In this document: positions 6,548 through 6,941 of the stretch, in pieces
Layout: the number at the start of each line of letters is the position of its first letter
Numbering within the stretch: the first letter of the stretch is position 1
DNA from: Gammaproteobacteria bacterium
Lineage (GTDB): Bacteria; Pseudomonadota; Gammaproteobacteria; HTCC5015
Assembly (NCBI GenBank): GCA_020630145.1
Contig: JAHDBX010000087.1
Location: forward strand, 1 to 6,941
DNA: 6,941 bases
Reading direction: 5' to 3'
Made by a program: the position numbers and the translations under genes
Notes under the pieces: generated by a model
Database searches by the model: none
The model's input: only the letters and a program-made list of their open reading frames with translations
Told to the model about the DNA's origin: nothing

Positions 6548-6941
6548 ATGGATAGCGGAAATGTAATAAATAACGATGAGCTTAACGCTGAACGTTCTGT
6601 TGAGTTAAATCAAGAGCAAGTACGTGTTATAGCAAGTTTAATGGAAAAGCATTTAGCTACGCCCAATAATTATCCTTTAAGTATGAACTCATTGATGCTC
6701 GCATGTAATCAAAAATCGAACCGTGAGCCTGTAATGAATTTTACTGAAGGTGAACTTCGACATATGGTCGATGAACTAGAGCAGCAGGGTTATGTGCGAG
6801 TGGACTTGGGTGATAGAACCGACAAGGTTTCACATAAGGGGCCGGGTAAATTTAGTATAAACCGTGAAGAGCAGGCAGTATTAGCTATGTTGATGTTGCG
6901 TGTACCATTAACACTAAATGATATAAAGGCTCGCACAGAAA
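6548..6941 (+). CDS. yceH: YceH-family (DUF480/UPF0502) protein, 5' part
   Basis: The first 131 residues are present and the gene runs off the right edge. It belongs to the DUF480 family of proteins with two winged-helix domains and no firmly established function. The diagnostic stretch is VRVIASLMEKHLATPNNYPL (26-45), followed by NSLMLACNQKSNREPVMN (47-64), which is nearly identical to the family signature. The first winged helix covers about 22-88 and the second begins near 107. The later part diverges from my memory of the family: LRVPLTLNDIKARTE (117-131) stands where LRGxQTxGELRTRTE is usual. A purine-rich AAGGGGAAG at 6537-6545 is a good ribosome site for the ATG. The 11-base gap after tex suggests co-transcription with it. 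Confidence 0.9.
   Translation, partial: MDSGNVINNDELNAERSVELNQEQVRVIASLMEKHLATPNNYPLSMNSLMLACNQKSNREPVMNFTEGELRHMVDELEQQGYVRVDLGDRTDKVSHKGPGKFSINREEQAVLAMLMLRVPLTLNDIKARTE

Overview
The window looks like chromosomal DNA from a gammaproteobacterium, probably marine or aquatic. Tex and SpeE are close to the E. coli proteins as I remember them, the outer-membrane phospholipase is a clear PldA, and a YceH-family gene follows tex. The species cannot be named from this stretch. Base composition is moderately AT-rich; pldA and the left edge look more AT-rich than tex (judged by eye, not computed).

Layout. Bases 1-218 hold the 3' end of an unrecognised plus-strand gene, followed by a strong hairpin terminator (279-303). 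A compact minus-strand cluster then runs from 3888 down to 332 in the order speD, speE, a fold-III ornithine/lysine-type decarboxylase, and pldA. A 347-base divergent intergenic region (3889-4235) separates it from the plus-strand genes tex (4236-6536) and a yceH-like gene (6548 to the right edge, cut off).

How the genes work together. The decarboxylase would make putrescine (or cadaverine), SpeD would make decarboxylated S-adenosylmethionine, and SpeE would join the aminopropyl group to putrescine to give spermidine. These three genes form a complete route from ornithine. The decarboxylase overlaps speE by 4 bases, and pldA starts one base after the decarboxylase stop codon. An outer-membrane phospholipase therefore appears to be translated as the last member of a spermidine operon. 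Tex (a nucleic-acid-binding S1/YqgF protein) and YceH form a second, divergent transcription unit.

I see no obviously new multi-gene system. The parts most worth a second look are the speD leader, which has an untracked 36-codon reading frame and mutually exclusive RNA pairings, the coupling of pldA to polyamine synthesis, and a frame-shifting 20-base tandem duplication at the end of the left-edge gene.
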